A stretch of DNA of 64,000 bases from Cellulosilyticum lentocellum DSM 5427 (GCF_000178835.2 NC_015275.1:951001-1015000); one strand, 5' to 3'. Counted from the first letter of the stretch, positions 1 to 10,106 are shown. Program-made: numbers and translations. The notes: a model not told the origin generated them from the letters alone.

Positions 1-366
1 GGAGAACCTTGGCTTGCAATAAATCCTAATGTAAAAGCTATTAATGTAGCAAATCAATTAGAGGACTCACAATCTATTTTAAACTTTTATAAAGACTTGA
101 TTCGTATTAGAAAAGCAAATTCTACTTTTATAGAAGGAAAGTATGAGTTAGTCATGCCAGAAGACACTCAGCTTTACGCTTATACAAGAACAGATGATCA
201 TGGCAAGTTCCTTATTATTTGTAATCTAACAGGTGAAGAAGCTCAGTTTACGGCTGACTTTGATTTAGAAGATAGAGAATTACTTTTAAGCAATTATGAA
301 ATTCAGCAAGAGCATCAGCTGGAAGTAATAAGACCTTATGAAGCAAGACTATATTGTTTAAGCTAG
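1..366 (+). CDS. GH13 alpha-glucosidase (oligo-1,6-glucosidase-like), C-terminal part
   Basis: Open reading frame runs in from the window edge (frame 1) and ends at the TAG at 364-366, giving about 121 residues. The opening residues GEPWLAINPNVKAINV and the later NFYKDLIRIRK are the typical start of the last helix and the C-terminal beta-domain of GH13 oligo-1,6-glucosidases and trehalose-6-phosphate hydrolases; the end RPYEARLYCL is the usual terminal beta strand. The catalytic domain lies outside the window, so the substrate (isomaltose-type oligosaccharide or trehalose-6-P) cannot be decided. The PTS transporter 165 bp downstream, with no terminator between, suggests a cytoplasmic enzyme acting on the disaccharide imported by that transporter. 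The gap 367-530 is strikingly purine-rich on the + strand and has no gene. Confidence 0.8.
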   Translation, partial: GEPWLAINPNVKAINVANQLEDSQSILNFYKDLIRIRKANSTFIEGKYELVMPEDTQLYAYTRTDDHGKFLIICNLTGEEAQFTADFDLEDRELLLSNYEIQQEHQLEVIRPYEARLYCLS

Positions 367-530
367 CAGAAATATAAGAGCAGGTAATAAAAAGTAATAA
401 GCAAAAATATAAGGTAAGAAATAAGAACATAAAAATAAGAGTAGTAAAAGCAGTAGAGAAGCAAAAGAGCTAGAAAAATACTAAGAATAGACTAGAAAGA
501 GACTAGAAAGAGATAAGAGAGGAAGACAAA

Positions 531-2213
531 ATGGAACAAACAGTAAAAAAAACAAAGCTATTTTCATTTGACTTTTGGCAAAAGTTTGGTAAGGCCCTTT
601 TAGTAGTTATTGCTGTTATGCCAGCAGCAGGTATTATGATCTCACTCGCAAAGCTTTTAGGTATGTATGTGGATGTTAATTTCGTTCAAGTGATTGCAAG
701 GGTAATGGAGGACATTGGTTGGGCCATTATAGGGAACTTACACATTCTCTTTGCAGTAGCAATAGGGGGATCATGGGCAAAGGAACGTGCAGGAGGGGCA
801 TTTGCAGCACTTCTAGCTTTTATACTAATTAATCGTATTACAGGTGCTATTTTTGGCGTGACAAGTGCTATGTTGGCAGAAGGAACAGCTACTGTTAATA
901 GTTTACTTGGGGCACCAATGGCAGTAGGAGATTATTTTACTTCTATTTTGGGTTCACCAGCGCTTAACATGGGTGTATTTGTAGGGATTATTTCAGGTTT
1001 CTTAGGTGCTAATTTATATAATAAATACTATAACTTTGATAAATTACCATCAGCATTAGCGTTTTTTAATGGAAAACGTTTTGTACCTTTTGTAGTTATT
1101 CTTGGTTCAACGGTAACAGCTATGATATTATCTATAGTATGGCCATTTATTCAAGGAAGCTTAAATAGCTTTGGTGCATGGATTGCAAGTTCACAAGATA
1201 CAGCACCAGTACTCGCTCCATTTATTTATGGCTGTTTAGAAAGACTTTTATTACCATTCGGACTTCATCATATGTTAACTGTGCCAATGAACTATACAGA
1301 GCTTGGTGGTGTTTATACAATGATTACTGGTTCTGCGGCAGGGCAAATTGTAGCAGGACAAGACCCATTATGGCTTGCATGGGTAACAGACCTTAACAAC
1401 TTAAAAGCGGCTGGCGATATGACAGCTTATAACACACTCTTAACATCTATTACACCAGCTCGTTTTAAAGTAGGTCAAGTGATTCTTTCATCAGCTTCTC
1501 TTATCGGTATTGCTTTTGCTATGTATCGTAATGTAGATAAAGAGAAGAAAGCAAAATACAAAACGATTTTCCTATCAGCAGCATTAGCGGTATTTTTAAC
1601 AGGTGTTTCTGAACCTATTGAATTCATGTTTATGTTTGTTTCACCTATTTTATATGTAGCTTATGCTATTATTACAGGAATTGGTTTTGCATTAGCGGAT
1701 GTTTTAAATCTAAGAATTCATGCCTTTGGTTTCATTGAATTTTTAACAAGAGTACCAATGATGGTAAATGCAGGTATTGGACTTGATATTGTTAACTTTT
1801 TACTCACATGTGTTGCATTCTTTGGTATCAATTTTGGTATATTTAATATTCTTATTAAGAAATTCAATATTGCAACACCAGGGCGTAATGGCAACTACAT
1901 TGACGAGGAAGAACCAGTAGTAGCTCAGGAAGCGAAAGTTACGACGCAAACAAGTAAGGCAAAGGAGTCAGTAGATGGGCAAGTAATGGCTATTATCGAG
2001 CTTTTAGGTGGAAGAGAAAATATCGTTGATGTAGATGCTTGTATGACAAGATTGCGTGTGACGGTTAAAGAGACAGCCAAAGTAGGAAGTAAGGAAGAAT
2101 GGAAACAAAATGGTGCTCTTGGTCTTATTATGAAAGATAAAGGGGTACAAGCTATTTACGGACCTAAAGCAGATGTGCTTAAGTCTCATATTCAAGACGT
2201 ATTAGGAGTATAA
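531..2213 (+). CDS. PTS transporter subunit IICB (glucose/maltose family)
   Basis: 560 aa. Residues about 10-430 form a hydrophobic EIIC domain with about ten membrane segments; PFGLHHMLTVPMNYTELGG and WLAWVTDLNNLK are signatures of the glucose/glucoside EIIC superfamily. After a charged linker, residues about 480-560 form the EIIB domain with the phosphorylated cysteine at residue 504 in DACMTRLR. No EIIA domain is attached, so EIIA must come from elsewhere. It imports and phosphorylates a sugar, probably a glucose-containing disaccharide given the neighbouring GH13 enzyme (inference). Start ATG at 531 follows a GAGAGGAAG ribosome binding site. The next gene starts 2 bp after the stop, indicating one operon. 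Confidence 0.9.
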   Translation: MEQTVKKTKLFSFDFWQKFGKALLVVIAVMPAAGIMISLAKLLGMYVDVNFVQVIARVMEDIGWAIIGNLHILFAVAIGGSWAKERAGGAFAALLAFILINRITGAIFGVTSAMLAEGTATVNSLLGAPMAVGDYFTSILGSPALNMGVFVGIISGFLGANLYNKYYNFDKLPSALAFFNGKRFVPFVVILGSTVTAMILSIVWPFIQGSLNSFGAWIASSQDTAPVLAPFIYGCLERLLLPFGLHHMLTVPMNYTELGGVYTMITGSAAGQIVAGQDPLWLAWVTDLNNLKAAGDMTAYNTLLTSITPARFKVGQVILSSASLIGIAFAMYRNVDKEKKAKYKTIFLSAALAVFLTGVSEPIEFMFMFVSPILYVAYAIITGIGFALADVLNLRIHAFGFIEFLTRVPMMVNAGIGLDIVNFLLTCVAFFGINFGIFNILIKKFNIATPGRNGNYIDEEEPVVAQEAKVTTQTSKAKESVDGQVMAIIELLGGRENIVDVDACMTRLRVTVKETAKVGSKEEWKQNGALGLIMKDKGVQAIYGPKADVLKSHIQDVLGV

Positions 2214-2215
2214 AG

Positions 2216-3007
2216 ATGAAATTATTAACTTTAAACTGTCATTCTTGGCAGGAAGATCACCAATTAGATAAGATTAACTATTTGGCTAAAACCATCAAAG
2301 AAAACGACTATGATGTTATTGCACTTCAAGAAGTTAGCCAGCATATGTTAGGCAAGCAGTTTAAAGGTCAACTTAAAACAGATAATTATGTAGTTGTACT
2401 ACAAGAAGCATTGCAGAAATTAGGAGTAAATCATTATGAGGTAGTTTGGGATTTTGCACACATAGGATTTCAAGTTTATGAAGAAGGCCTATGCCTTCTA
2501 AGTAAACATCCTATTATAGAAGAAGAAAGCTTCTTTGTTAGTCAGACTAAGGATACTTTAAACTGGAAATCAAGAAGGATTGTTAAAGCGACTATTAATT
2601 ATAAGGGAGAAGAAATAGATTGCTATAGCTGTCACCTAGGATGGTGGGAAGATGAAGAAGAACCAGCTAAACTGCAGCTTAATAAACTAAATGCAAAGTT
2701 ACATCCTAAGCGCAGGGCTTTCTTGTTAGGTGACTTTAATAATAATGCTAATGTAAGAGATAAAGGTTATGACTATATGTTAGGATTAGGCTGGAAAGAT
2801 ACGTATATGCTTGCCAAGGATAAAGATAATGGGGTTACTGTTCAAGGTAAGATTCATGGCTGGGAAGAAAATGCCGGAGGCCTTCGTTTAGATTATATCT
2901 TTACAAATCAAAAAGTAGAGGTTAGAAGTTCCAAAGTTATTTTTAATGGCAGTAATAAAGCTGTTATATCGGATCATCATGGTGTACAAGTAGAAATAGA
3001 ATTATAA
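2216..3007 (+). CDS. Endonuclease/exonuclease/phosphatase (EEP) family protein
   Basis: 263 aa. The EEP-fold motifs are all visible: TLNCHSW at the N-terminus, ALQEV with the metal-binding Glu near residue 40, SCHLGWW, LLGDFNN near 175, and the terminal SDHHGV His/Asp pair. The fold covers DNases, sphingomyelinases and inositol-polyphosphate phosphatases; the absence of a signal peptide points to a cytoplasmic phosphoesterase. It is translationally coupled to the PTS gene (2-bp gap), and EEP genes of this kind recur in glucosidase/PTS operons of Firmicutes, so a sugar-phosphate-related role is possible but unproven. The operon ends at the strong terminator just downstream. Confidence 0.8.
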   Translation: MKLLTLNCHSWQEDHQLDKINYLAKTIKENDYDVIALQEVSQHMLGKQFKGQLKTDNYVVVLQEALQKLGVNHYEVVWDFAHIGFQVYEEGLCLLSKHPIIEEESFFVSQTKDTLNWKSRRIVKATINYKGEEIDCYSCHLGWWEDEEEPAKLQLNKLNAKLHPKRRAFLLGDFNNNANVRDKGYDYMLGLGWKDTYMLAKDKDNGVTVQGKIHGWEENAGGLRLDYIFTNQKVEVRSSKVIFNGSNKAVISDHHGVQVEIEL

Positions 3008-3028
3008 GGAAAGGCGTTTTAACGCATC

Positions 3029-3064
3029 AAAAGGAGGCTTATTTGCATAAGCCTCCTTTTGTGT
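3029..3064 (+). terminator. Rho-independent terminator of the sugar operon
   Basis: Perfect 14-bp stem (arms 3029-3042 and 3047-3060) with a 4-nt loop TTGC; the GGAGGC/GCCTCC core is flanked by A4 and T4, so it can work in both directions. Confidence 0.9.
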
Positions 3065-3100
3065 TGTCCCAAAGCCGAAATTAAAAAATATAATTTATGA

Positions 3101-3130
3101 TTCTTACATATTATCCAGTTATACTATAAT
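3101..3130 (+). promoter_or_regulatory. Possible sigma-A promoter
   Basis: TTCTTA (3101-3106), 18-bp spacer, TATAAT (3125-3130). It lies in the only intergenic stretch between the sugar-operon terminator and the AI-2E/fumarase operon. The -35 is poor and there is a long leader to the ATG at 3267, so this is a tentative call. Confidence 0.35.
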
Positions 3131-3266
3131 AAAATTAATTTATGAGATGATTTTAATGAACCTTTTTCGGCTATATTTATACATAAGTGTGATGTAATTA
3201 TAAAAATAAACTAAAGAAAGAATTAATAAAAATACATTTGTTAAAGAAGAAAGTGGTGAGAAAGGA

Positions 3267-4400
3267 ATGCTAGAGGATAAACTAGAGGTGTGGTATGAAA
3301 AAAGAGGAAAAAAAGTAGTAATGATTTTAGTTATTTTACTTATTGCTTTTGTTATTATAAAGCTTAATATACTAGGTCTTTTTGCACCTTTTATTGTAGC
3401 ATGGCTATTTGCTAGTTTGCTAAATGGTTTTGTAACTTGGATTAATAAGAAGACAGGACTTCCTAGAGCTTTAGGAACGATTTTAAGTATGCTAACCATT
3501 TTAAGTGGCGTTCTGGGGCTATTAACATTTCTCATTAAGAAGCTATGGGAGCAAGTGGTAGCTATTGCATATAATTTGCCTAGTTTAACAGAAGAACTGA
3601 TTATGCAAGTTGGTCAATTAGAAGAACGTTTTTCAAGTTTTTTTGGAACAGGCAAGGCACCTAGTGCTATTAGTAATTTAGACCAGCTTATTGAACAAAT
3701 TATGGATAAATTAAGTAGTTACTTAGGTTCAGTCATTCCTGTGGCATATAATGCAGTGTCTAAGGTACCAGATATCGTGCTTTTTACGGTAGTTATGCTA
3801 GTGGCAACCTTCTTTATGACCAAGGATTATTATAAAATAAAAGACTTTGTTAAAGCACAATTTTCTGATACTATTGTAGATAAGGTTGTCATTATGCAAA
3901 AAGGCGTTCTTAGTGCTATTGGTGGTTATGTAAGAACACAGGTGATTATGATGAGTATTACCTTTAGTATTTGTATGGTAGGATTGTTCATTTTTCAAGT
4001 GAGCTATACACTTTTACTAAGCGTCATTATTGCAATTGTAGATGCGCTGCCAGTGTTTGGGAGTGGTACTATTTTGATTCCATGGGCACTTTATAATTTG
4101 GTTACCGGGCAATACACTTTAGCTATTGGATTACTTTGTATTTATGGTATTATTTTTGTAACAAGACAAATTTTTGAGCCAAAGATTTTATCTACACAAA
4201 TAGGTGTTTACGCACTTGTAACCATTATGGCGGTTTATATTGGTTATAGAACCATGGGATTTATAGGGCTTATTATAGGGCCAGCGTTAGCGGTTATTTT
4301 AAAGATGCTGCAAAATGTTGGGGCCTTACCCAAATTTAAGCCCATAGCGAAAACAGATAGTAGGGGAGAAAAAGTTCATGAGAAGCATTCTAGTAAGTGA
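3267..4400 (+). CDS. AI-2E family transporter (YtvI/PerM-type membrane protein)
   Basis: 377 aa with the PF01594 layout: paired N-terminal membrane helices (about residues 15-75), a soluble stretch, then further helices to about residue 350. The family signature is seen in FEPKILSTQIGVYALVTIM and GLIIGPALAVILKML. Members export AI-2, act as Na+/H+ antiporters, or (YtvI) serve in sporulation; the sequence alone does not decide. The ATG at 3267 follows GGTGAG at 6 nt. Its 3' end overlaps the fumA start by 23 bp, so the two genes are probably co-transcribed although functionally unrelated. Confidence 0.8.
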   Translation: MLEDKLEVWYEKRGKKVVMILVILLIAFVIIKLNILGLFAPFIVAWLFASLLNGFVTWINKKTGLPRALGTILSMLTILSGVLGLLTFLIKKLWEQVVAIAYNLPSLTEELIMQVGQLEERFSSFFGTGKAPSAISNLDQLIEQIMDKLSSYLGSVIPVAYNAVSKVPDIVLFTVVMLVATFFMTKDYYKIKDFVKAQFSDTIVDKVVIMQKGVLSAIGGYVRTQVIMMSITFSICMVGLFIFQVSYTLLLSVIIAIVDALPVFGSGTILIPWALYNLVTGQYTLAIGLLCIYGIIFVTRQIFEPKILSTQIGVYALVTIMAVYIGYRTMGFIGLIIGPALAVILKMLQNVGALPKFKPIAKTDSRGEKVHEKHSSK

Positions 4401-5220
4401 AGTAACAGCAGCAGTTAAAAAGCTTTGTATAGAAGCTAATTATTATTTGCCAGATGACATTTATGCAGCACTTAAAAAAGGTGAAGAAGAGGAAATAAGT
4501 CCGGTAGGAAAAGATATTTTAACAGATATTTGTACTAATGCAGATATTGCAAAAACAGAAGATATTCCTATTTGTCAGGATACTGGAACAGCAGTTGTTT
4601 TTGTTAAAATTGGGCAAGAAGTACACCTTGAAGGGGGCTTATTAACAGAAGCCATTAACGAAGGTGTTAGACAAGGCTATACAGAAGGCTATCTTAGAAA
4701 GTCAATTGTAGAAAATCCACTTTATCGTGTTAATACAAAGGATAACACACCAGCTATTATTCATTATGAAATAGTAGAGGGAGAAAATATTGATATTATG
4801 CTAGCACCAAAGGGGGGTGGTAGTGAGAATATGAGTAAGGTATATATGTTAACACCATCACAGGGAGTAGCAGGTGTGAAAAAAGCTGTCCTAGAGGCAG
4901 TTACTTTAGCAGGCCCCAATGCGTGCTTGCCCGTAGTTGTAGGGATTGGGATTGGTGGTAACTTTGAAAAGTGTACTTTACTGGCGAAAACAGCACTTAC
5001 AAGAGAAATTGGCAGTCATAATAAAGACCCACGTATGGCAGCATTAGAAACAGAATTACTAGAAGAAATTAATAAACTAGGTATTGGACCACAAGGATTA
5101 GGTGGCGTCGTAACAGCTTTAGCTGTACATATTGAAGATTATCCTTGTCATATTGCCTCTATGCCATTAGCTATTAATATGGGCTGTCATGTCAATAGAC
5201 ATAAACATGTGAGATTATAG
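4378..5220 (+). CDS. fumA: Fumarate hydratase class I, alpha subunit
   Basis: 280 aa. This is the catalytic half of a two-subunit, oxygen-sensitive [4Fe-4S] fumarase that interconverts fumarate and L-malate. Expected cysteine regions are present: PICQDTG near residue 63, NFEKC near 200 and GCHVNR near 272; KGGGSEN is the conserved substrate-binding loop. The ATG at 4378 lies inside the preceding gene but has AGGGGAG at a good distance. The beta subunit follows after 14 bp, as in Thermotoga- and Clostridia-type split fumarases. Confidence 0.93.
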   Translation: MRSILVSEVTAAVKKLCIEANYYLPDDIYAALKKGEEEEISPVGKDILTDICTNADIAKTEDIPICQDTGTAVVFVKIGQEVHLEGGLLTEAINEGVRQGYTEGYLRKSIVENPLYRVNTKDNTPAIIHYEIVEGENIDIMLAPKGGGSENMSKVYMLTPSQGVAGVKKAVLEAVTLAGPNACLPVVVGIGIGGNFEKCTLLAKTALTREIGSHNKDPRMAALETELLEEINKLGIGPQGLGGVVTALAVHIEDYPCHIASMPLAINMGCHVNRHKHVRL

Positions 5221-5234
5221 GGGGAGTAAGGGAA

Positions 5235-5783
5235 ATGAGTAAAATAGTAAATGTACCTATTACAAAAGAGAAAGCAAGAAGTTTAGTAGCAGGAGAAAAA
5301 TTACTTTTAAACGGAACTATTTATACAGCTAGAGATGCGGCGCATAAACGTATAATTGAAGAACATGAGGCAGGTAAACCTTTCCCAATGGATATGAAAG
5401 ATGTAGCCATTTATTATGCTGGTCCAGCACCTGCTAAACCAGGTCAAGTAATAGGAAGCTGTGGTCCTACAACTAGTGGGCGTATGGATGCGTATGCACC
5501 TACTTTTATGGCATGGGGAGAAACCCTGATGATTGGTAAAGGCCTTAGAAATGAAGCTGTTATTGAAGCAATGAAGAAAGAAGGTGCTGTTTATGTAACA
5601 GCTATAGGTGGTGCTGGTGCACTCATTTCAAAATGTGTGAAGCAAATGACTTGTATTGCCTATGAAGATTTAGGGGCAGAAGCTATTTACAAGCTTGAAG
5701 TAGAGCATTTACCCGTTATTGTAACCATTGATAGTAAGGGAGATAATTTATATGAAACAGGAAAGACCAAGTACTGTAAATAG
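5235..5783 (+). CDS. fumB: Fumarate hydratase class I, beta subunit
   Basis: 182 aa, the C-terminal half of class I fumarase made as a separate chain. GSCGPTTSGRMD near residue 74 and GKGLRNEAV near 100 are beta-subunit signatures; IGGAGALISK is also conserved. A GGGGGAGTAAGG ribosome binding site sits between fumA and the ATG. It forms the heterodimeric enzyme with FumA for malate/fumarate conversion in the incomplete TCA cycle typical of anaerobes. Confidence 0.93.
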   Translation: MSKIVNVPITKEKARSLVAGEKLLLNGTIYTARDAAHKRIIEEHEAGKPFPMDMKDVAIYYAGPAPAKPGQVIGSCGPTTSGRMDAYAPTFMAWGETLMIGKGLRNEAVIEAMKKEGAVYVTAIGGAGALISKCVKQMTCIAYEDLGAEAIYKLEVEHLPVIVTIDSKGDNLYETGKTKYCK

Positions 5784-5800
5784 AAGTTGGAGGTTCCAAG

Positions 5801-6748
5801 GTGGAAAAAAACAGATATAAAAAAAGAATAAGTGGGCCAGTAGTGGGCATTAGCATTATCATTGGTATTATTGTATTTGTTAACATTTGGGGGGCAGTTA
5901 TTAGTGGTCTAACAGGAACAGAAAGTAAAATGCCTAGAGTAGGTAATGTCATTGATACCATTTATGTACAAGGAACGATTGCAGAGGGTGAAATGAATTA
6001 TAATCATGCTTGGACGATTAATCGTATTAATGAGCTAATGTATGATAAACAAAATAAAGGGATTTTCTTATATGTTAATTCGCCAGGTGGTGGCATTTAT
6101 GAATCGGATGAACTTTACTTAAAGCTTAAAGAATATAAGGAAGTTACCGAAAGACCTGTTTATGCTTACATGGCACAAACAGCGGCTTCTGGTGGTTTAT
6201 ATGTTTGTATGGCGGCAGATAAAATTTATGCCAATCGTATGACAATGACAGGATCTATAGGTGTTATTATGTCAATGACAGATACCACTGGCTTGCAAGA
6301 ATTATTAGGCATTAAAACTGAAAATATTGTTTCAGGTGAGAATAAAGCCATGGGTAATCCTTTAACAGATGAACAAAGACAAATTCTTCAAACGATGATT
6401 GATGAAAGTTATAACATTTTTGTAGATGTGGTGGCAGAAAATAGAAGTCTGACCGAAGCGAAAGTAAAAGAATTGGCTGATGGTAGAGTGTATTCTGCAT
6501 TACAGGCAAAGGATTTAGGATTAATTGATGAAGTAGGTTCGGTAGAAGATGCCATGCATGCCATGATGAGTGAAAATCAGCTAGAAAGTTGTGGTTGGTA
6601 TAGCGAAGATGCACCTACTGTGGGGTTATTAGATATGCTTTTAGGTGCTAAGACGGAAAGTAAAGATTTACTAAGCCAATTTAGTGAGATACAAAAGTAT
6701 ATTGAAGTGAATAAAACGCCAAGGTTAATGTATTATTACGGGAATTAA
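5801..6748 (+). CDS. sppA: Signal peptide peptidase SppA (short, 36K type)
   Basis: 315 aa. One membrane anchor (about residues 13-33) is followed by the crotonase-like serine protease fold. VNSPGGGIYESDEL is the oxyanion/substrate region, TAASGGLYVC carries the nucleophilic Ser and SGENKAMGNP carries the general-base Lys. It degrades cleaved signal peptides in the membrane. The start is GTG at 5801 with TTGGAGG 7 nt upstream. It is the last gene before a strong terminator and probably rides on the fumarase transcript. Confidence 0.9.
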   Translation: MEKNRYKKRISGPVVGISIIIGIIVFVNIWGAVISGLTGTESKMPRVGNVIDTIYVQGTIAEGEMNYNHAWTINRINELMYDKQNKGIFLYVNSPGGGIYESDELYLKLKEYKEVTERPVYAYMAQTAASGGLYVCMAADKIYANRMTMTGSIGVIMSMTDTTGLQELLGIKTENIVSGENKAMGNPLTDEQRQILQTMIDESYNIFVDVVAENRSLTEAKVKELADGRVYSALQAKDLGLIDEVGSVEDAMHAMMSENQLESCGWYSEDAPTVGLLDMLLGAKTESKDLLSQFSEIQKYIEVNKTPRLMYYYGN

Positions 6749-6797
6749 AAAACTCGCCAATAAAAGTGTAAAAAACATTTTTATTGGCGAGTTTTTT
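6749..6797 (+). terminator. Rho-independent terminator after sppA
   Basis: Long stem AACTCGCCAATAAAA pairing with TTTTATTGGCGAGTT followed by T6. The remaining gap to 7046 is AT-rich, with only a five-codon ATG ORF at 6871. Confidence 0.9.
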
Positions 6798-7046
6798 AAT
6801 AAGAGATTACTTAATTACTTTCTTGTGACAGCGTATGTAGTTTTTGTAAGAAAAGAGGTGAATAACTGATATGAAGAAATATTAAGTATAAAAATACAGT
6901 ATACTTTTAAATATGCAAAGATTTTATGAAAAATAGACTAAATATTATGTTTAATATGTAATATTATATTATTGATACATAAAATAAAAAATGTTAGAAT
7001 TTTTAGGTGTATGTCATAGTAAACAGGAGATATAAGGAGGTACCAA

Positions 7047-8345
7047 ATGGGTTATTGGCAGAAAGAAGAAACAATGAGTTTAGATGAAAAAAAGGTACTA
7101 CAAGGGGAAAGGCTTATTCAAACTGTAGAAAGTGTATATAAAAACGTACCTTTTTATAAGAAAAAAATGCAAGACATGGGTATCGAGCCTGGTGATATAA
7201 AAAGTATAGATGATCTTAGCAAACTTCCTTTTACAACCAAGCAAGATTTAAGGGATAATTATCCTTATGGTTTATTTGCAGTGCCCATGGAAGAAGTTGT
7301 TCGTATTCATGCCTCATCAGGTACCACAGGAAGACCAACAGTAGTAGGTTATACTAAAAATGATATAGACATGTGGGCAGATATGGTAGCAAGATGTTTT
7401 ACTGCTTATGGTGTAACAAAAAAGGATATCGTGCAAGTGGCTTATGGCTATGGCCTCTTCACAGGTGGTCTAGGTGCTCATTATGGTGGCGAGCATTTAG
7501 GCGCAACAGTTGTTCCTATTTCAGGTGGTAATACAAAAAAACAAATTCAATTGATTGAGGAATTTGGAAGCACTGTTTTAGCTTGCACACCATCTTATGC
7601 TTTATACATAGGAGAAAGTATGCGTAATATGGGGATTGACCCTAGAAGCACCAATTTACGTGTAGGTATATTTGGGGCAGAGCCTTGGACAGAAGAGATG
7701 CGAGCAGAAATTGAAGATTTGCTAGGTATACAAGCTATGAATATTTATGGACTGAGTGAAATCATGGGGCCTGGTGTAGCATTTGACTGTGAGGAAAAGA
7801 ATGGCCTTCATGTCAATGAAGATCATTTTGTACCTGAAATTATTCATCCAGACACTTTAGAAGGACAACCTTATGGCAAAGAAGGAGAATTAGTATTTAC
7901 TTGTGTGACTAAAGAGGCATTACCACTTCTTCGTTATAGAACAAGAGATTTAACAAGTTTGCAAGGTGGTACTTGTAGCTGTGGTAGAACTTTAGTACGT
8001 ATGGGCAGAATCACAGGGCGTAGTGATGATATGCTAATTATTAGAGGCGTTAATGTATTCCCCTCTCAAATTGAAAGTGTTATTCTAAAAGTAGCAGAGG
8101 TAGCACCTCATTATGTTCTTATCGTAGAGCGTATTAATAACCTGGATACTTTAGAGGTATGGGTAGAAGCTAAGGAAGGGTTATTTACAGATGCCATTAA
8201 ATCTCTAGAAAAAGTAGAAAAACATATCACAAGTGAATTATTTAGCTTATTAGGACTTCATGTAAAAGTCAAGCTAGTTGAACCAAAAACAATTGAACGT
8301 AGCGAAGGAAAAGCCAAACGTATTATTGATAAAAGAAAAAAATAG
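7047..8345 (+). CDS. paaK: Phenylacetate-CoA ligase (AMP-forming), copy 1
   Basis: 432 aa, the standard PaaK length. The adenylate-forming P-loop [14 protein letters not shown] lies near residue 90, [10 protein letters not shown] near 236 is the AMP-binding motif, and the C-terminal domain contains [20 protein letters not shown]. It converts an aryl acid such as phenylacetate or indoleacetate plus CoA and ATP to the acyl-CoA. Starts at ATG 7047 after ATAAGGAGG. A close paralogue follows after 11 bp and an ACT-domain gene after that; in anaerobes this trio is linked to aromatic amino acid fermentation products (inference). Confidence 0.92.
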   Translation: MGYWQKEETMSLDEKKVLQGERLIQTVESVYKNVPFYKKKMQDMGIEPGDIKSIDDLSKLPFTTKQDLRDNYPYGLFAVPMEEVVRIHASSGTTGRPTVVGYTKNDIDMWADMVARCFTAYGVTKKDIVQVAYGYGLFTGGLGAHYGGEHLGATVVPISGGNTKKQIQLIEEFGSTVLACTPSYALYIGESMRNMGIDPRSTNLRVGIFGAEPWTEEMRAEIEDLLGIQAMNIYGLSEIMGPGVAFDCEEKNGLHVNEDHFVPEIIHPDTLEGQPYGKEGELVFTCVTKEALPLLRYRTRDLTSLQGGTCSCGRTLVRMGRITGRSDDMLIIRGVNVFPSQIESVILKVAEVAPHYVLIVERINNLDTLEVWVEAKEGLFTDAIKSLEKVEKHITSELFSLLGLHVKVKLVEPKTIERSEGKAKRIIDKRKK

Positions 8346-8356
8346 GGGTGATGGTT

Positions 8357-9655
8357 GTGATATGGCAGAAAGAGGAGTGTTTATCTAGAGACGAAATGAA
8401 CCAGTTACAAAGTGAAAGATTAATTGCAACAGTTGAACGTGTCTATGAGAATGTGCCTTTTTATAAGAAGAAAATGGATGACATGGGGCTAGAAGTAGGA
8501 GATATTAGAGGCATAGAAGATTTATCTAAATTACCTTTTACAACTAAGCAAGATTTAAGGGATCATTATCCATATGGATTATTTGCAGTTCCTATGAAAC
8601 GAGTAGTTAGAGTTCATGCTTCTTCAGGAACTACAGGTAGACCTACTGTAGTAGGTTATACCAAGAACGACCTAGACATATGGGCTAATTGTATCGCACG
8701 TTTTTATACAGCTATGGGGGTAACAGATGAAGATATTATTCAAAATGCCTTAGGTTATGGCTTCTTTACTGGTGGCCTAGGATTCCACTATGGTGCTGAA
8801 AAACTAGGGGCAACTATTGTCCCTATCTCTACAGGTAACTCTAAAAAGCAAATTCAAATCATGCAGGAATTTGAAAGTAACGTTTTGATTTGTACACCAT
8901 CCTATGCCTTATACCTAGCTGAAACCATTAAGGGAATGGGACTTGATCCAAGAGAAATGGGGATTAAAGCAGCACCATTAGGAGCTGAGCCTTGGAGCTA
9001 TGAAATGCGAAATCAAATTGAAGCTGAGTGGGGAATGAAGGCACATGATAGCTATGGTTTAAGTGAGGTCATTGGGCCGGGTGTAGCTTTTGAGTGTGGT
9101 ATGCAACAACATTTACATATTAATGAAGATCACTTTGTACCTGAAATTGTAGACAGAAATACACTAGAGCCTCTTGAACCAGGAAAAAAAGGTGAATTAG
9201 TATTTACTTGTATTACTAAAGAAGCACTTCCACTTCTTCGCTATCGAACCAAGGATATTTCTAGTTTAGTGACTGAACCTTGTGCTTGTGGTAGGACAAC
9301 CGTGCGTATGACTAAGTGTGATGGACGTACTGACGATATGCTAATTATTAGAGGGGTTAATGTATTCCCATCACAGATAGAAAGTGTTCTGCTTAAATTA
9401 GGTCAGACAGCACCACACTACGTTCTTATTGTAGATCGTACGAATAACCTAGATACCCTTGAAGTATGGGTTGAAGGTAAGGAAGATGTTACATTCGTTG
9501 ATGGCATGCGTTATATGAAGGAAATCGAACGGAGAATTACAGAAGAAATTAAAAGTGTTTTAGGACTTCAAGTTAAGGTGAAATTAGTGGAACCTAAGAC
9601 GATTGAACGTAGCGAAGGAAAAGCAAAGCGTATCATCGATAAGCGTCCTAAATAG
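8357..9655 (+). CDS. paaK: Phenylacetate-CoA ligase (AMP-forming), copy 2
   Basis: 433 aa from the chosen start; collinear with copy 1 over its whole length (WQKEE at the N-terminus, [34 protein letters not shown], and nearly the same last 20 residues). Start: GTG at 8357 aligns with the start of copy 1 and has AGGGGTG at 6 nt; GTG 8348 and ATG 8351 are in frame but overlap that site. The lid motif reads [10 protein letters not shown] against [10 protein letters not shown] in copy 1, and [13 protein letters not shown] substitutions in the middle suggest different substrate preference rather than recent duplication. Confidence 0.9.
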   Translation: MIWQKEECLSRDEMNQLQSERLIATVERVYENVPFYKKKMDDMGLEVGDIRGIEDLSKLPFTTKQDLRDHYPYGLFAVPMKRVVRVHASSGTTGRPTVVGYTKNDLDIWANCIARFYTAMGVTDEDIIQNALGYGFFTGGLGFHYGAEKLGATIVPISTGNSKKQIQIMQEFESNVLICTPSYALYLAETIKGMGLDPREMGIKAAPLGAEPWSYEMRNQIEAEWGMKAHDSYGLSEVIGPGVAFECGMQQHLHINEDHFVPEIVDRNTLEPLEPGKKGELVFTCITKEALPLLRYRTKDISSLVTEPCACGRTTVRMTKCDGRTDDMLIIRGVNVFPSQIESVLLKLGQTAPHYVLIVDRTNNLDTLEVWVEGKEDVTFVDGMRYMKEIERRITEEIKSVLGLQVKVKLVEPKTIERSEGKAKRIIDKRPK

Positions 9656-9674
9656 TATTAAAGGAGGAATAAGT

Positions 9675-10100
9675 ATGATTATTGAACAATTATCTGTATT
9701 TATTGAGAACAAATCAGGCAGACTTTATGAGGTTATGGCTATTCTAGGAGACAACGATATTAATGTGTCAGCATTATCAATTGCAGATACATCTGACTAT
9801 GGCATTGTAAGACTTATTGTAAGTGATCCTCACAAAGCTTTAATCTTATTAAAAGAACAAGCTTTTTCTGTACAAATCACACCTGTTATATGTTGTAAGG
9901 TTCCTAATAAGCCAGGGGGATTAAAGAAAATGCTAGCTTACCTTTCAGAAGATAATATTAGCATTGAATATATGTATGCTTTCTCAATAGGAAGTGATGC
10001 TTCTATTATCTTAAGAACGGAAAGTTGTGAAAAAACAATAGAAAGTCTTTGTAGTCATCAAATGGAAATGATGAAAGCTTGCGATATTTATCAAATTTAG
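9675..10100 (+). CDS. ACT-domain protein linked to PaaK
   Basis: 141 aa made of two tandem ACT domains: IIEQLSVFIENKSGRL opens the first and VPNKPGGLKKMLAYL the second. ACT domains bind small ligands, mostly amino acids. A frame extends upstream to 9603 inside paaK, but the true start is ATG 9675, 7 nt after AAGGAGG. Stand-alone double-ACT proteins next to PaaK are frequent in anaerobes and are thought to sense the aromatic amino acid or product; no catalytic residues are expected. Confidence 0.85.
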   Translation: MIIEQLSVFIENKSGRLYEVMAILGDNDINVSALSIADTSDYGIVRLIVSDPHKALILLKEQAFSVQITPVICCKVPNKPGGLKKMLAYLSEDNISIEYMYAFSIGSDASIILRTESCEKTIESLCSHQMEMMKACDIYQI

Positions 10101-10106
10101 TAACAG

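Noticed and set aside
6871..6885. Five-codon ORF (ATG AAG AAA TAT TAA) after AGAGGTG before paaK
   Set aside because: It has a fair ribosome binding site, but there are no regulatory codons, no attenuator structure and no link to aromatic amino acids; too weak for a leader peptide.
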